From contig JAAQTN010000005.1 of assembly GCA_011742915.1 (NCBI GenBank), positions 96,799 through 160,798 on the forward strand: a DNA stretch of 64,000 bases, written 5' to 3'. A program made the position numbers and the translations under genes. The notes beneath the pieces were generated by a model that saw only the letters and a list, made by a program, of their open reading frames with translations, did not search any database and was not told where the DNA came from. The stretch comes from Billgrantia desiderata. GTDB lineage: Bacteria > Pseudomonadota > Gammaproteobacteria > Pseudomonadales > Halomonadaceae. Positions 20,247 to 29,093 of this stretch are shown here, in pieces; position 1 is the stretch's first letter, and every line of letters begins with the position of its first letter.

Positions 20247-21290
20247 ATGAGTCGTCAACTTACCGCCGGCCTGTTGGCCGGTGCATTGGGCCTGTCTCTG
20301 CTCGGCACCGCCGTGGCCCAGGCGGATGAAACCCGTATTCGCTTCCAGCTCGACTGGCGCTTCGAAGGGCCTTCGGCACCCTTCCTGATGGCGGTGGAGC
20401 GCGGCTATTTCGCCGCCGAGGGGCTCAACGTGCAGATCGACTCCGGCAGCGGCTCCGCCGGCGCCATCAACCGGGTCGCCTCGGGGGCCTACGAGATGGG
20501 CTTCGGCGATCTCAATGCATTGGTGGAGTTTCTTGCCGAGAACCCAGACGGCCCGGGCATCCAGGGGGTCTACGTGGTCTACGACGGCACGCCGGCCTCG
20601 GTGCTGGCGCGCAAGGATCGCGGCATCGAGTCGCCGGCGGACCTGGCCGGCAAGGCGCTCGCCGCCCCGGCCTTCGATACCGGCTACCGGGCCTGGGGCA
20701 TCTTCGCCGCCGCCAACGACCTCGAGGCCGGGGCCGTCGAATGGCAGAACGTCGACCCCGCGCTGCGCGAGACGCTGCTGGTCCGCGGCGACGTGGATGC
20801 CATCACCGGCTTCTACTTCACCAGCCTGCTCAATCTGGAAGGCCGTGGCATGAGCGAGGAGCAGCTCACCATCATGCCGTTCCCGGACTACGGCGTGCCG
20901 CTCTACGGCAACGCCATCATTGCCAGTGAAGCGTTCTCCGAGGCCAACCCCGAGGCAGTAGAGGGTTTCCTGCGCGCCTTCAACCGCGCCCTGGCGGAGA
21001 CCCTGGCCGACCCCGAGGGGGCCATCGAGTACGTGCGTAACCGCGACGCGCTGATCGACGTGGAGATGGAGACGCGTCGGCTCAAGCTTGCCATCGACAG
21101 CGTCATCGACACCGAAGAGGCACGCGCCAACGGCGCCGGCGACGTGGACGAGCAGCGCCTGCGCGAGGCCATCCAACTGGTGGCGGACGCCTACGACCTG
21201 CCTTCGGTGCCCGAGCCCGAGCGGGTCTTCACCTCGCGCTTCCTGCCGCCGCAGGAGGAGCGCATGATCTTCCCCGAACGCGCGGAGTGA
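20247..21290 (+). CDS. ABC transporter substrate-binding protein, NMT1/THI5-like
   Basis: Periplasmic receptor of a TauT/SsuT/ThiY-type importer; 347 residues with a signal peptide ending around AVAQA. The NMT1 fold is shown by RFQLDWRFEGPSAPFLMAVERGYF, the strand-loop GSGSAGAINRVASGAYEMGFGD, and later DAITGFYFTSLLNLEG. Such receptors bind thiamine precursors, taurine, sulfonates, riboflavin or nitrate; the ligand cannot be assigned from motifs. No TPP or FMN riboswitch is visible in the 256 bp upstream. ATG 20247 is favoured over the in-frame GTG at 20238 because GAGGG lies eight bases before it. First gene of a three-gene operon. Confidence 0.9.
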   Translation: MSRQLTAGLLAGALGLSLLGTAVAQADETRIRFQLDWRFEGPSAPFLMAVERGYFAAEGLNVQIDSGSGSAGAINRVASGAYEMGFGDLNALVEFLAENPDGPGIQGVYVVYDGTPASVLARKDRGIESPADLAGKALAAPAFDTGYRAWGIFAAANDLEAGAVEWQNVDPALRETLLVRGDVDAITGFYFTSLLNLEGRGMSEEQLTIMPFPDYGVPLYGNAIIASEAFSEANPEAVEGFLRAFNRALAETLADPEGAIEYVRNRDALIDVEMETRRLKLAIDSVIDTEEARANGAGDVDEQRLREAIQLVADAYDLPSVPEPERVFTSRFLPPQEERMIFPERAE

Positions 21291-22084
21291 CGGCTTTGGC
21301 AGACTCCACGCCCTTCGTCGACTTCGACCGGGTCAGCCTGGCTTACGACGACTCCGGCAATGCCATCGAGGACATCTCGCTCTCCATCCGGGAGGGCGAG
21401 TTCGTTGCCTTCGTCGGCCCCTCCGGCTGCGGCAAGTCGACCTTCATGAAGCTGTGTACCGGGCTGCATGCGCCCACCGCCGGCAGCGTGCAGGTGGACG
21501 GCGCCGCGGTGGGCGGGCCGCTGAAGATCTGCGGTATGGCGTTCCAGAGCGCCAATCTGCTGCCCTGGCGTACCACGCTGGACAACGTGCTGCTGCCGCT
21601 GGAGATCGTCAAACCCTATCGCTCGCAGTTTCGCAAGCGACGCGCGGAGTTCGTCGGTTGGGCCCGCGACCTGCTGTGCACGGTGGGGCTCGAGGGCTAC
21701 GAGGACCAGTACCCCTGGCAGCTCTCCGGTGGCATGCAGCAGCGCGCCTCGATCTGCCGCGCGCTGATCCACCGTCCGCGCCTGCTGATGCTTGACGAGC
21801 CCTTCGGCGCGCTGGACGCCTTCACCCGCGAGGAGCTGTGGTGCGTGCTGCGCGATCTGTGGGAGGCCCAGCGCTTCACCGTGGTGCTGGTGACCCACGA
21901 CCTGCGCGAGGCGGCGTTCCTGGCCGACACCGTCTACGTCATGAGCCGGCGCCCGGGGCGCATCATCGAACGCCGCGAGATCGATCTGCCGCGCCCCCGC
22001 GAGCTGGCGGTCACCTACGAGAAGCCCTTCATCGATCTGGTGCAGCAGCTGCGCAACCTGATCGGCGACATCCGCAGTGCCTGA
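21287..22084 (+). CDS. ABC transporter ATP-binding protein (TauB/SsuB type)
   Basis: ATPase of the importer, 265 residues. Walker [11 protein letters not shown]-loop FQSANLLPWRT, signature LSGGMQQRASICRALI, Walker B RLLMLDEPFGALD and H-loop LVTHDLREA are all intact; the MQQR variant of the signature and the LPWRT after the Q-loop are typical of the nitrate/sulfonate/taurine group. It begins with GTG inside the preceding stop codon (four-base overlap), indicating translational coupling with the receptor gene. Confidence 0.93.
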   Translation: MTALADSTPFVDFDRVSLAYDDSGNAIEDISLSIREGEFVAFVGPSGCGKSTFMKLCTGLHAPTAGSVQVDGAAVGGPLKICGMAFQSANLLPWRTTLDNVLLPLEIVKPYRSQFRKRRAEFVGWARDLLCTVGLEGYEDQYPWQLSGGMQQRASICRALIHRPRLLMLDEPFGALDAFTREELWCVLRDLWEAQRFTVVLVTHDLREAAFLADTVYVMSRRPGRIIERREIDLPRPRELAVTYEKPFIDLVQQLRNLIGDIRSA

Positions 22085-22093
22085 GGAGCGAGC

Positions 22094-22861
22094 ATGAACA
22101 ACAACGACAAGCTGCGCGAGCGGCTGGCGCCCTGGGTCGCGGTGCTGGCGCTGGTGGCGATCTGGGAGGTCAGCGTGCGCCTGCTGCAGGTGCCGGAGTT
22201 CATCTTTCCCAGCGCCTCGGCCACCGCCCAGGCGCTGGTGACCTTTGCCGGGCCCATCGGCATGCACTCCTGGCAGACCCTGTGGACCACCTTGGCGGGG
22301 TTCGCTTTGGGCGTGGCGGTGGGGCTGGCGCTGGGCTTCGTCATCGGCTCCTCGCGCTTTCTCTACCACGCCTGCTATCCACTGCTGGTGGGCTTCAATG
22401 CCATTCCCAAGGTGGCCTTCGTGCCGATCCTGGTGGTGTGGTTCGGCATCGGCTCGGTGCCGGCGATCCTCACCGCCTTTCTGATCTGCTTCTTTCCCAT
22501 CGTAGTCAACGTGGCCACCGGGCTCGCCACCCTGGAGCCGGAAATGGAGGATGTGCTGCGGGTACTCGGCGCAAGGCGCATCGACGTGCTGCTCAAGGTG
22601 GGGCTGCCGCGCTCGTTGCCCTACTTCTTCGCCTCGCTGAAGATCGCCATCACTCTGGCCTTCGTCGGCACCGTGGTCTCCGAGACGGTGGCGTCGAACC
22701 AGGGCATCGGCTACCTGATGATGAGCGCCGGCTCGCAGATGCGCATGGCGCTGGTGTTCGCCGGCCTGATCGTGATCAGCGCCATGGCCATGGTCATGTA
22801 CGAGCTGTTTGCGTTACTGGAGAAGCGGATGACGGGGTGGGCGCATCGAGGCCAGCGCTAG
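22094..22861 (+). CDS. ABC transporter permease (TauC/SsuC type)
   Basis: Membrane subunit of the importer, 255 residues with six hydrophobic segments. The EAA loop that contacts the ATPase is seen in DVLRVLGARRIDVLLKVGLPRSLPYFFASLK. The segment FNAIPKVAFVPILVVWFGIG is characteristic of the nitrate/taurine family. It follows the ATPase by nine bases, with GAGGAGCGAGC upstream of the ATG. Its last four bases overlap the convergent DUF1653 gene. Confidence 0.93.
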   Translation: MNNNDKLRERLAPWVAVLALVAIWEVSVRLLQVPEFIFPSASATAQALVTFAGPIGMHSWQTLWTTLAGFALGVAVGLALGFVIGSSRFLYHACYPLLVGFNAIPKVAFVPILVVWFGIGSVPAILTAFLICFFPIVVNVATGLATLEPEMEDVLRVLGARRIDVLLKVGLPRSLPYFFASLKIAITLAFVGTVVSETVASNQGIGYLMMSAGSQMRMALVFAGLIVISAMAMVMYELFALLEKRMTGWAHRGQR

Positions 22862-23082
22862 AACGCTTTCTCCAGGTCGAAGCGCGGCACCGGTTCGCCG
22901 CGCACCTCGACGGTCTCGGTGAACATGGCGAGCGGGCGGACCCACAGGCCGTAGTCGCCGTACAGCGCGCGATACACTACCAGGGGCTCTTCGGTTTCGC
23001 TGTGATGAGCGACGCCGATCACCTCGTAGCGGTTGCCCTTGTAGTGACTGTAGATGCCGGGAACGGGGTGGGGGTGGGTCAT
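22858..23082 (-). CDS. DUF1653 domain protein
   Basis: A 74-residue soluble protein made almost entirely of a DUF1653 domain: PGIYSHYKGNRYEVIGVAHHSETEEPLVVYRALYG, then WVRPLAMFTETVEV. The family is widespread and small, resembles an SH3-like barrel, and has no known function. I chose the start MTHPHPVPG (23082) because the domain begins right there; a longer frame to 23211 would run into tcdA. It lies 31 bp downstream of tcdA in the same direction, so the two are probably cotranscribed. Confidence 0.85.
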   Translation of the reverse strand: MTHPHPVPGIYSHYKGNRYEVIGVAHHSETEEPLVVYRALYGDYGLWVRPLAMFTETVEVRGEPVPRFDLEKAF

Positions 23083-23113
23083 CGCGCAGGGCTCCAGTTC
23101 AGGGTCGTTATCG

Positions 23114-23950
23114 TTATCGGTCGCCGCTTTCGGCAGCGCGCTTTGCCAGGCGGGCCAGCACCCGTGAGGCGGCCACGAAGCCGAAGCCGCCGGTGACGAA
23201 GGTGGCCGCACCCACGCCGGAGGCGCAGTCGAGGCGGGTCGATTCCCCGGCGCCGGGTTTCTGCAGGCAGACCTCGCCGTCGGCGCCGGGGTAGATCAGC
23301 TGTTCGTCAGAATAGACGCATTCCACCGAGAAGCGACGCTTGGGGTTGCGTGAGAAGCCGTAATCCCGGCGCAGCCGGGCGCGCACCTTGGCCAGCAGCG
23401 GGTCGTGCTCGGTGCGCGCCAGGTCCGCCACCTTGATGCGGGTGGGGTCTTGCTGCCCGCCGGCGGCACCGGCCACGACGATGGGCAGCTTGCGCCGCTT
23501 GCACCAGGCGATCAGCGCGGCCTTGGCCACCACGCTGTCGATGGCGTCGACCACGTAGTCGGCATCCTCGGGAATGCGCTGGGCCAGGTTGCCCGGCGTG
23601 ACGAAGGCCGTGTCGGCGACGACCTGAATGCTGGGCTGGATCGCCCGGCAGCGCTCGGCCAGCACATCGACCTTGGGCCGGCCGATGTTGCCATCCAGGG
23701 CGGGAAGTTGGCGGTTGACGTTGGACACGCAGACGTCGTCGAGATCGATCAGGGTGAGGCGGCCGATTCCCGAGCGCGCCAGTGCTTCTACCGTCCAACT
23801 GCCGACACCACCCACGCCGACCACGACGACGTGGGCCTGACGAAAGTAGTCGAGCGCACGGGCGCCGTAGAGTCGCCGAATTCCACCGAAGCGGAAATCG
23901 TAGTCGTCCTGGGCCGGGGCGGCTTCCTGCGGTGGCAATGGGGCGGTCAT
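23114..23950 (-). CDS. tcdA: tRNA threonylcarbamoyladenosine dehydratase
   Basis: E1-like enzyme that cyclises t6A37 to ct6A in ANN-decoding tRNAs using ATP. 278 residues. The ubiquitin-activating-type nucleotide site is VVVVGVGGVGSWTVEALARSGIG, followed by LIDLDDVCVSNVNRQ and the DAIDSVVAKAAL motif; the C-terminal Cys in CASGVGAATFVTG occupies the usual place. Length agrees with E. coli TcdA (268). The N-terminus (DYDFRFGGIRRLYG) is typical. Upstream neighbour is truC, another tRNA modification gene, in the same direction. Confidence 0.95.
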   Translation of the reverse strand: MTAPLPPQEAAPAQDDYDFRFGGIRRLYGARALDYFRQAHVVVVGVGGVGSWTVEALARSGIGRLTLIDLDDVCVSNVNRQLPALDGNIGRPKVDVLAERCRAIQPSIQVVADTAFVTPGNLAQRIPEDADYVVDAIDSVVAKAALIAWCKRRKLPIVVAGAAGGQQDPTRIKVADLARTEHDPLLAKVRARLRRDYGFSRNPKRRFSVECVYSDEQLIYPGADGEVCLQKPGAGESTRLDCASGVGAATFVTGGFGFVAASRVLARLAKRAAESGDR

Positions 23951-23986
23951 GTCGGCGTCTTGAAACTCCGGTTGGTGGCGGTGGTG

Positions 23987-24751
23987 TCAGGCTAGGGAGA
24001 GCGGCGCTTCGGAGCAACCTGCCTGGTCGGTAGGCAGGTGGCCAGCCCAGCCGAAATGCTGGAACAGGGTCGTCATGGCGGCGTCCAGGCTACAGCTCAA
24101 GGTCAGGCAGCGCCCCGTGACGGGATGTTCAAAGCTCAAGCCGACGGCCGCCAGCAGCAGCCGCGGGCAGCCCAGGCGCTCGGCGAAGAAGCGGTTGTGG
24201 TTGCCCTTGCCGTGCTTGGCGTCGCCGATGATTGGGTAGCCGCGCCGTGACAGGTGGCGCCGGATCTGGTGGCGGCGGCCGGTCAGCGGGCGCACCTCCA
24301 TCAGGGAGTAGCGGCTGCTGGGATAGCGGTCCACCTGCACCGGCAGCTCGACGCTGTCCAGCCGCTTCACTTCGGTGAGGGCTTCGAGCGCCGGCATCTC
24401 CGCCTTGGGCCGGCTGCCATCCTCCTCGCGCAGGGCGTAATCGAGCCACTCTTGTGCGGGGCCGACGCCGCGCACCACCGCCAGATAGCGCTTGGCGGCC
24501 CGGCGTTCGGTGAAGATCTCGCCCAGGCGTGCAGCGATGTCCGAATTCAGAGCGAACACCATCACGCCCGAGGTGGGGCGATCCAGTCGATGTACCGGAT
24601 AGACGCGCTGGCCGAGCTGATCGCGCAGGCGTTGCAGCAGGAACTCGCGCTCGCCGCCCGCCAGCTTGGAGCGGTGCACCAGCAGGCCCGCCGGCTTGTG
24701 CACCGCGACCAGGTGCTCGTCCCGGTAGAGAAGGCTCAGAGGGTTCGTCAT
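23987..24751 (-). CDS. truC: tRNA pseudouridine(65) synthase TruC
   Basis: RluA-family pseudouridine synthase for U65 of tRNA-Asp/Ile; 254 residues. The catalytic motif HRLDRPTSG contains the essential aspartate. Further family motifs are LLYRDEHLVAVHKPAGLLVHRS at the N-terminus and PLTGRRHQIRRHLSRRGYPIIGD. TruC is favoured over RluA/RluC because of the short length, absence of an S4 domain and HKPAGLLVHRS pattern. The ATG at 24751 gives the usual N-terminus; an upstream ATG at 24769 would add six residues. Confidence 0.93.
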   Translation of the reverse strand: MTNPLSLLYRDEHLVAVHKPAGLLVHRSKLAGGEREFLLQRLRDQLGQRVYPVHRLDRPTSGVMVFALNSDIAARLGEIFTERRAAKRYLAVVRGVGPAQEWLDYALREEDGSRPKAEMPALEALTEVKRLDSVELPVQVDRYPSSRYSLMEVRPLTGRRHQIRRHLSRRGYPIIGDAKHGKGNHNRFFAERLGCPRLLLAAVGLSFEHPVTGRCLTLSCSLDAAMTTLFQHFGWAGHLPTDQAGCSEAPLSLA

Positions 24752-24835
24752 GACGGCCCGGTTCGGCAACGAAAGGCCGCTATTGTCGCCTTGGCCAATG
24801 CCCTTGTCACCCCGAGTTGCGGCTGGCTGCCTCGC

Positions 24836-26134
24836 TCACTCGCTGTCCTGACAGTTGCCGCGCAGCTCGATGGCGTGGGCGATGCGCTCGATGCCTTGGC
24901 GATACGCCGCCCGGCGATAGGAGATCTCCTCCTGTTCGGCGCGCTCGAAGACCAGTTCGCTCTGGCGTTCGAGGTGCTCGGCCAGCCGCCGATTGATCTC
25001 CTCCTCCGGCCAGCGCTCGCCGCTACGATTCTGCACCCACTCGTAGTAGCTGACGATGACGCCGCCAGTGTTGGCCAGCACGTCGGGCAGTACCGGCACG
25101 CCGCGCTCCTCGAGCCGTTCGTCGGCACGGCTACTGACCGGCCCGTTGGCGATCTCGAGCAGCGCGCCGGCCTTGACCTGATCGACGTTGTCTTCATGCA
25201 CCTGATTCTCCAGTGCCGCCAGCGCCAGGACGTCTACCTCCAGGGTGAGCAGCTCGTCGCGATCGAGCTTCTCAACGTCCTCGGCAATGCACACAGAATC
25301 GTCGCAGTAAACCATCTCGTGCAGCCGCATATTGCGCTGCTTCTGCTCCATGATGGCGTCAGGATCGAGGCCTTCCTCGCTGTAGATGGCGCCTTTGGAG
25401 TCGGACACCGCAACGATGCGATAGCCCTGATCGTGGGCCAGACGGGCAAAGTGATAGGCGGCATTGCCGAAACCCTGAATGGCCACCGTGGTCTCCTCGG
25501 GCTTGCGCTTCTCGCGCGCTGCCCACAGGTCGAGCACGTGCAGGGCGCCGCGTCCGGTGGCGGCCACACGACCCAGCGACCCGCCCAGCTCGGGAGGCTT
25601 GCCGGTAATCGCGGCGGGCACCTTGCCGCGGGCCAAATGATCGAACTCGTCGGCCATCCAGCCCATCACCGTGGCGTTGGTGTTTACGTCCGGTGCGGGA
25701 ATGTCGCGGTCGGGTCCCATGATGTCGGCGATGGCGCGAACGTAGCCCCGGGCCAGTCGTTCCAGCTCCAGCTTCGACAGCTGCTTGGGGTCCACCTTCA
25801 CGCCGCCCTTGCCGCCGCCGTAGGGCAGGTCGACCACGGCGCACTTCACCGCCATCCAGAAGCTGAGGGTGGTCACTTCCTCCTGATTGACGTCGGGATG
25901 AAAGCGAATGCCGCCCTTGGCCGGCCCCAGCGTCGTGTTGTACTGCACCCGCCAGCCGGGAAAGACCTTGAGACTGCCATCGTCCATGCGCACCGGTACG
26001 CTGACCTGCAGCGAGAGGGTGGGTTGCATCAGCCGCTCCCTGGCATCGCCCTGGATGTCGATGGCTTGGCACACTTCCTCGAGGCGCGAACGCGCATCGT
26101 CGAACAGGTTGGCATGCTCCGTTTGCCCGGACAT
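24836..26134 (-). CDS. gdhA: Glutamate dehydrogenase (hexameric)
   Basis: Interconverts glutamate and 2-oxoglutarate plus ammonium. 432 residues, the small hexameric type. The substrate lysine motif PYGGGKGGVKVDPKQLS and GPAKGGIRFHPDVN are conserved, as is PAPDVNTNATVMGWMADEF. The nucleotide-binding segment is VAIQGFGNAAYHFARLAHDQG. Coenzyme preference is uncertain; an acidic residue is not obvious at the end of the second strand (IVAVSDSKG), so NAD or NADP use is left open. The start at 26134 has a full AGGAGG seven bases upstream. It is divergent from the ferric-reductase-like gene at 26286. Confidence 0.93.
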   Translation of the reverse strand: MSGQTEHANLFDDARSRLEEVCQAIDIQGDARERLMQPTLSLQVSVPVRMDDGSLKVFPGWRVQYNTTLGPAKGGIRFHPDVNQEEVTTLSFWMAVKCAVVDLPYGGGKGGVKVDPKQLSKLELERLARGYVRAIADIMGPDRDIPAPDVNTNATVMGWMADEFDHLARGKVPAAITGKPPELGGSLGRVAATGRGALHVLDLWAAREKRKPEETTVAIQGFGNAAYHFARLAHDQGYRIVAVSDSKGAIYSEEGLDPDAIMEQKQRNMRLHEMVYCDDSVCIAEDVEKLDRDELLTLEVDVLALAALENQVHEDNVDQVKAGALLEIANGPVSSRADERLEERGVPVLPDVLANTGGVIVSYYEWVQNRSGERWPEEEINRRLAEHLERQSELVFERAEQEEISYRRAAYRQGIERIAHAIELRGNCQDSE

Positions 26135-26285
26135 CGGCTTCCTCCTGATGATGTGACCTGTCGTTGCCTGATTCAGCGTAGCAGCATCGGCTGGGATGTG
26201 AGCCAAGGACGCCAGAACATAAAGCTTCAAACGGTTACATGCTGAAGCACTATCTTGAGCAGGAGATTCGGACAAGGAGGTTGGT

Positions 26286-27605
26286 GTGAGTCGATTGGCC
26301 CGAAGCGCGCTGCTCTGGTGCGGTGGCTATCTGCTGTTGGTTCTGCTGCCCCTCGGTATCGCCGTTGTCGTCCGGCCCGACGAAACGCGGGAATTCGGTG
26401 CCGAGTTCGGTGCCCTGCTGGGACTGCTGGCGCTCGGAGTGCTGGCCGGTCAGGCGGTGATCTCGGGGCGGCATCGCTGGTTCGCCGAAGCGGTCGGCCA
26501 CGACAACATCCTGCAATTCCACCGCCAGACCGGCATCTTTGCGCTGCTGCTGGTGCTGGCCCATCCGCTGGCGATGATCGCCACCCGCCCCGGCTGGATC
26601 GAGTATCTCGACCCCCGCGAGGAGACCCTGCGCGCCATCACCCTGATACTGTTGGTGCTGGCCACGCTTTTGCTGGTGGCAAGCTCGCTGTGGCGAACGC
26701 GGTTCGGGCTCTCCTACGAGTGGTGGCGGGCTCTGCACGGCGGGCTGTCGCTTTTCGTCGTCGCCGGTGGCCTGGGCCATGCGGTCATGGTGCAGCACTA
26801 CACGGAAGGCATCTTCACGACGCTGCTGCTGGGCGCGGTGGTGGGGCTTGCGCTGCTGCTGGTGGTCGAATCGCGCCTGCTGAGGCCGTGGCGGCTACGC
26901 AAGCGCCCCTGGACGGTGGTGGACAACCAGCAGGAGCGTGGCGATGCGGCGACCCTGACGCTGCAGGCCGAAGGAGACCATCGGCTCGATTTCGCCCCGG
27001 GGCAGTTCTTCTGGATCACCCTGGGCGAGACGCCGTTCTCGCTGCAGCAGCACCCCTTCTCGGTGGCCTCGTCCAGCGCAGACGGCAAGCGCTTCGCGTT
27101 CACGGCCAAGCGCCTGGGCGACTTCACCAATACGCTCCCCGAGGTACCGCCGGGCACGCGTGTCTTCGTCGAAGGCCCCTATGGCGCCTTCATACCCGAA
27201 CCGGACAATGCCTCCGGTGCGGTACTCATCGCCGGAGGCATCGGCGTCACGCCGATCATGAGCATCCTGCGCTCGCTGCGTGACCAGGGCGACACCCGGC
27301 CGCTGTGGCTGCTCTATGCCAACAAGACCTGGGAGGACGCCACCTTTCGCGACGAACTGGCCGAGCTGGAGCAGGTTCTCGATCTCGACGTAATTCATGT
27401 CATCAGCGATCCCGAACCCGAATGGAAAGGGGAGCGCGGCAAGATCGACGAAGCGCTGGTGAGGCGCCGCCTGCCCCCGGACGACGGCCGCCGCGAGTAC
27501 TTCATCTGCGGCCCCGAACCGCTGATGAATGCCGCGGAGAAAGCGTTGCTCGCGCAAGGCGCGGCGGCCACGCGGATCTATTCCGACCGCTTCGACATCG
27601 TCTAG
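26286..27605 (+). CDS. Ferric-reductase-like membrane flavocytochrome / ferredoxin reductase-type oxidoreductase
   Basis: A 439-residue two-part protein. The N-terminal half has about six hydrophobic segments with paired histidines (HRQTGIFALLLVLAHPLAM and ALHGG to GLGHAVMVQHY), the bis-haem arrangement of ferric reductase/NOX-type domains. The C-terminal half is an FNR-type module: FAD motif QHPFSVAS, NAD(P)-binding IAGGIGVTPIMSIL and terminal FICGPEPLM. Likely moves electrons from cytosolic NAD(P)H across the membrane to ferric iron or another acceptor. It begins with GTG, with GGAGG upstream. It is probably cotranscribed with the 32-residue membrane peptide at 27632. Confidence 0.85.
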   Translation: MSRLARSALLWCGGYLLLVLLPLGIAVVVRPDETREFGAEFGALLGLLALGVLAGQAVISGRHRWFAEAVGHDNILQFHRQTGIFALLLVLAHPLAMIATRPGWIEYLDPREETLRAITLILLVLATLLLVASSLWRTRFGLSYEWWRALHGGLSLFVVAGGLGHAVMVQHYTEGIFTTLLLGAVVGLALLLVVESRLLRPWRLRKRPWTVVDNQQERGDAATLTLQAEGDHRLDFAPGQFFWITLGETPFSLQQHPFSVASSSADGKRFAFTAKRLGDFTNTLPEVPPGTRVFVEGPYGAFIPEPDNASGAVLIAGGIGVTPIMSILRSLRDQGDTRPLWLLYANKTWEDATFRDELAELEQVLDLDVIHVISDPEPEWKGERGKIDEALVRRRLPPDDGRREYFICGPEPLMNAAEKALLAQGAAATRIYSDRFDIV

Positions 27606-27631
27606 CAGAGCGCATCGTTGAGGAGGGAAGC

Positions 27632-27730
27632 ATGCTGCATGTCATCGCCAAATGGGCCGGCAGCGTAGTCAGCGGGCTGCTGTTGCTGATCGTGGTGCTG
27701 CTGGCGCTATGGTTGGCAGGTCGGCTCTGA
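27632..27730 (+). CDS. Small single-pass membrane protein (32 aa)
   Basis: A short frame beginning MLHVIAKWAGSVV and continuing as one hydrophobic helix (about residues 9-29) ending AGRL. It has a very strong ribosome binding site, AGGAGGG, at proper distance, and starts 27 bp after the ferric-reductase-like gene. The combination of strong initiation signal, a single membrane helix and operon position argues for a real small membrane protein, possibly a partner of the reductase. No homologue is known to me. Confidence 0.6.
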   Translation: MLHVIAKWAGSVVSGLLLLIVVLLALWLAGRL

Positions 27731-27839
27731 GGGAGTGAGCTTGATGGGCCGAGCAGGGCCTGGCGCGTGACGATGGGGGCTGGCCATGAAGCATGGTGCT
27801 CGGGCATGATCGGATTTTCTCCCTGACCGTGAGGCTCCC

Positions 27840-28457
27840 ATGTCTCCTGAAAGCGCCTTGCTCTACTTCCTGGCCATCTTCGTCTTCGCCGTCACCCCCG
27901 GCCCCGGGATCTTCGCCATCCTGGCCCGCGGCATGTCCGCCGGGGCGCGTGCCTGCTGGCCCCTGGCGCTGGGCATGACGGTCAGCGACCTGCTGTACCT
28001 CATGCTGGCCTTTCACGGGCTGGCGGTGCTGGCCGAGCATTGGGGCGAGGCGTTCACCCTGATTCGCTATCTCGGTGCCGGCTACCTCTTCTACCTGGCC
28101 TGGAAACTGTGGACCTCGCCCGTCGGTGACGCCGACCTGTCGGCAGGTTCTCGGCGCGTCGACATCGTAAAGGGGTTTCTGCAGGGCTTTCTCATCTCCG
28201 CTTCCAACCCCAAGGTCATCCTGTTCTACATCGCCTTCTTGCCGACCTTCGTCGATCTCGCTGCGCTGGCCTCGGGCGACATGCTGTTGACCGTGTCGCT
28301 CACGTTCGTCGGACTCATGCTGGGGCTGATGTTGGTTGCCATGGGGGCCGCCAGCGCCCGCCGGTGGCTGCAGAGCGAGCGGGCCATGAAGGGAGCCAAC
28401 CGCTCCGCGGGTGCGCTGATGGTGGCGGCAGGCGCCTTTCTGGTGGCCAAGGGCTGA
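27840..28457 (+). CDS. LysE/RhtB-family amino acid exporter
   Basis: Six-helix inner-membrane exporter of the LysE superfamily, 205 residues. The N-terminal family motif AVTPGPGIFAILARGMSAGARA is clear (TPGP is diagnostic), followed by GAGYLFYLAWKLW and the mid-protein GFLISASNPKVILFYIAFLPTF. Members export lysine, threonine, homoserine lactone or other amino acids; the substrate is not determinable. No LysR-type regulator is beside it. Confidence 0.9.
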   Translation: MSPESALLYFLAIFVFAVTPGPGIFAILARGMSAGARACWPLALGMTVSDLLYLMLAFHGLAVLAEHWGEAFTLIRYLGAGYLFYLAWKLWTSPVGDADLSAGSRRVDIVKGFLQGFLISASNPKVILFYIAFLPTFVDLAALASGDMLLTVSLTFVGLMLGLMLVAMGAASARRWLQSERAMKGANRSAGALMVAAGAFLVAKG

Positions 28458-28493
28458 GCGTCGCGAGGGCTGCGCCGCGGCGTACCGACGACC

Positions 28494-29093
28494 TCAGGCC
28501 AGCCAGTCGCTACGCTCGAGGCGGTAGATGCAGCAGAGGTCGTTGCCCAGGTGGCGCCGTTCGACGAAGCGGAAGCCCAGCCGCTCGTAGAAGCGCTGGG
28601 CACGCCGGTTGTCGGCGAGCGGGTCGATCAGCACGGCGGAAACCTGCGGGTCGGCGAAGCAGTGCGCCAGGGCCAGCTGCATCATGGTGGTGCCGTATCC
28701 CTTGCCCAGCTCGTCGGGTTCGCCGATCCAGATGTCGATGGCTCGCAGGCCGTCGCCCACCTCCCCCCAGTAGCCGCTCTCGTCACGGGCGGGGTCGAGT
28801 ATCTGGATGAAGCCGATGGCGCGTCCTTCGCGCTCGGCGATGAACTGCTGACGCCAGTCGGTCGGCTGGGCCAGCTCGGTCTGCCACTCCCATTTGTCGT
28901 TGGGGTTGGCGGCAACGACATGGGGCTCGGCGTCCCAGCGTTCGAGCAGGACACGGTCTTCGGGTGTCGCGGGGCGCAGGCGCAGCCGCCGCTTGGCATT
29001 CACGTCCCTGAGAGAGTCAGTTTCCACCAGCGTCTCATTCCATCGAAATAGCCTAGCTAAAGCATAGCAGCTGCCATCCCGAACAGCGGTCAT
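28494..29093 (-). CDS. GNAT-family N-acetyltransferase
   Basis: 199-residue acetyltransferase. The core begins at RLRLRPATPEDRVLLERW and shows the AAC(6')-like pattern: WQTELAQPTDWRQQFIAEREGRAIGFIQI, then IDIWIGEPDELGKGYGTTMMQLAL with the acetyl-CoA loop (Q/R-x-x-G-x-G/A form, LGKGYGT), and a C-terminal NRRAQRFYERLGFRFVERR. Similar proteins include aminoglycoside 6'-N-acetyltransferases and siderophore-lysine acetyltransferases; substrate unknown. The start codon overlaps the stop of the small gene upstream by ATGA, which supports the 29093 start and translational coupling even though it lengthens the N-terminus. Confidence 0.85.
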   Translation of the reverse strand: MTAVRDGSCYALARLFRWNETLVETDSLRDVNAKRRLRLRPATPEDRVLLERWDAEPHVVAANPNDKWEWQTELAQPTDWRQQFIAEREGRAIGFIQILDPARDESGYWGEVGDGLRAIDIWIGEPDELGKGYGTTMMQLALAHCFADPQVSAVLIDPLADNRRAQRFYERLGFRFVERRHLGNDLCCIYRLERSDWLA

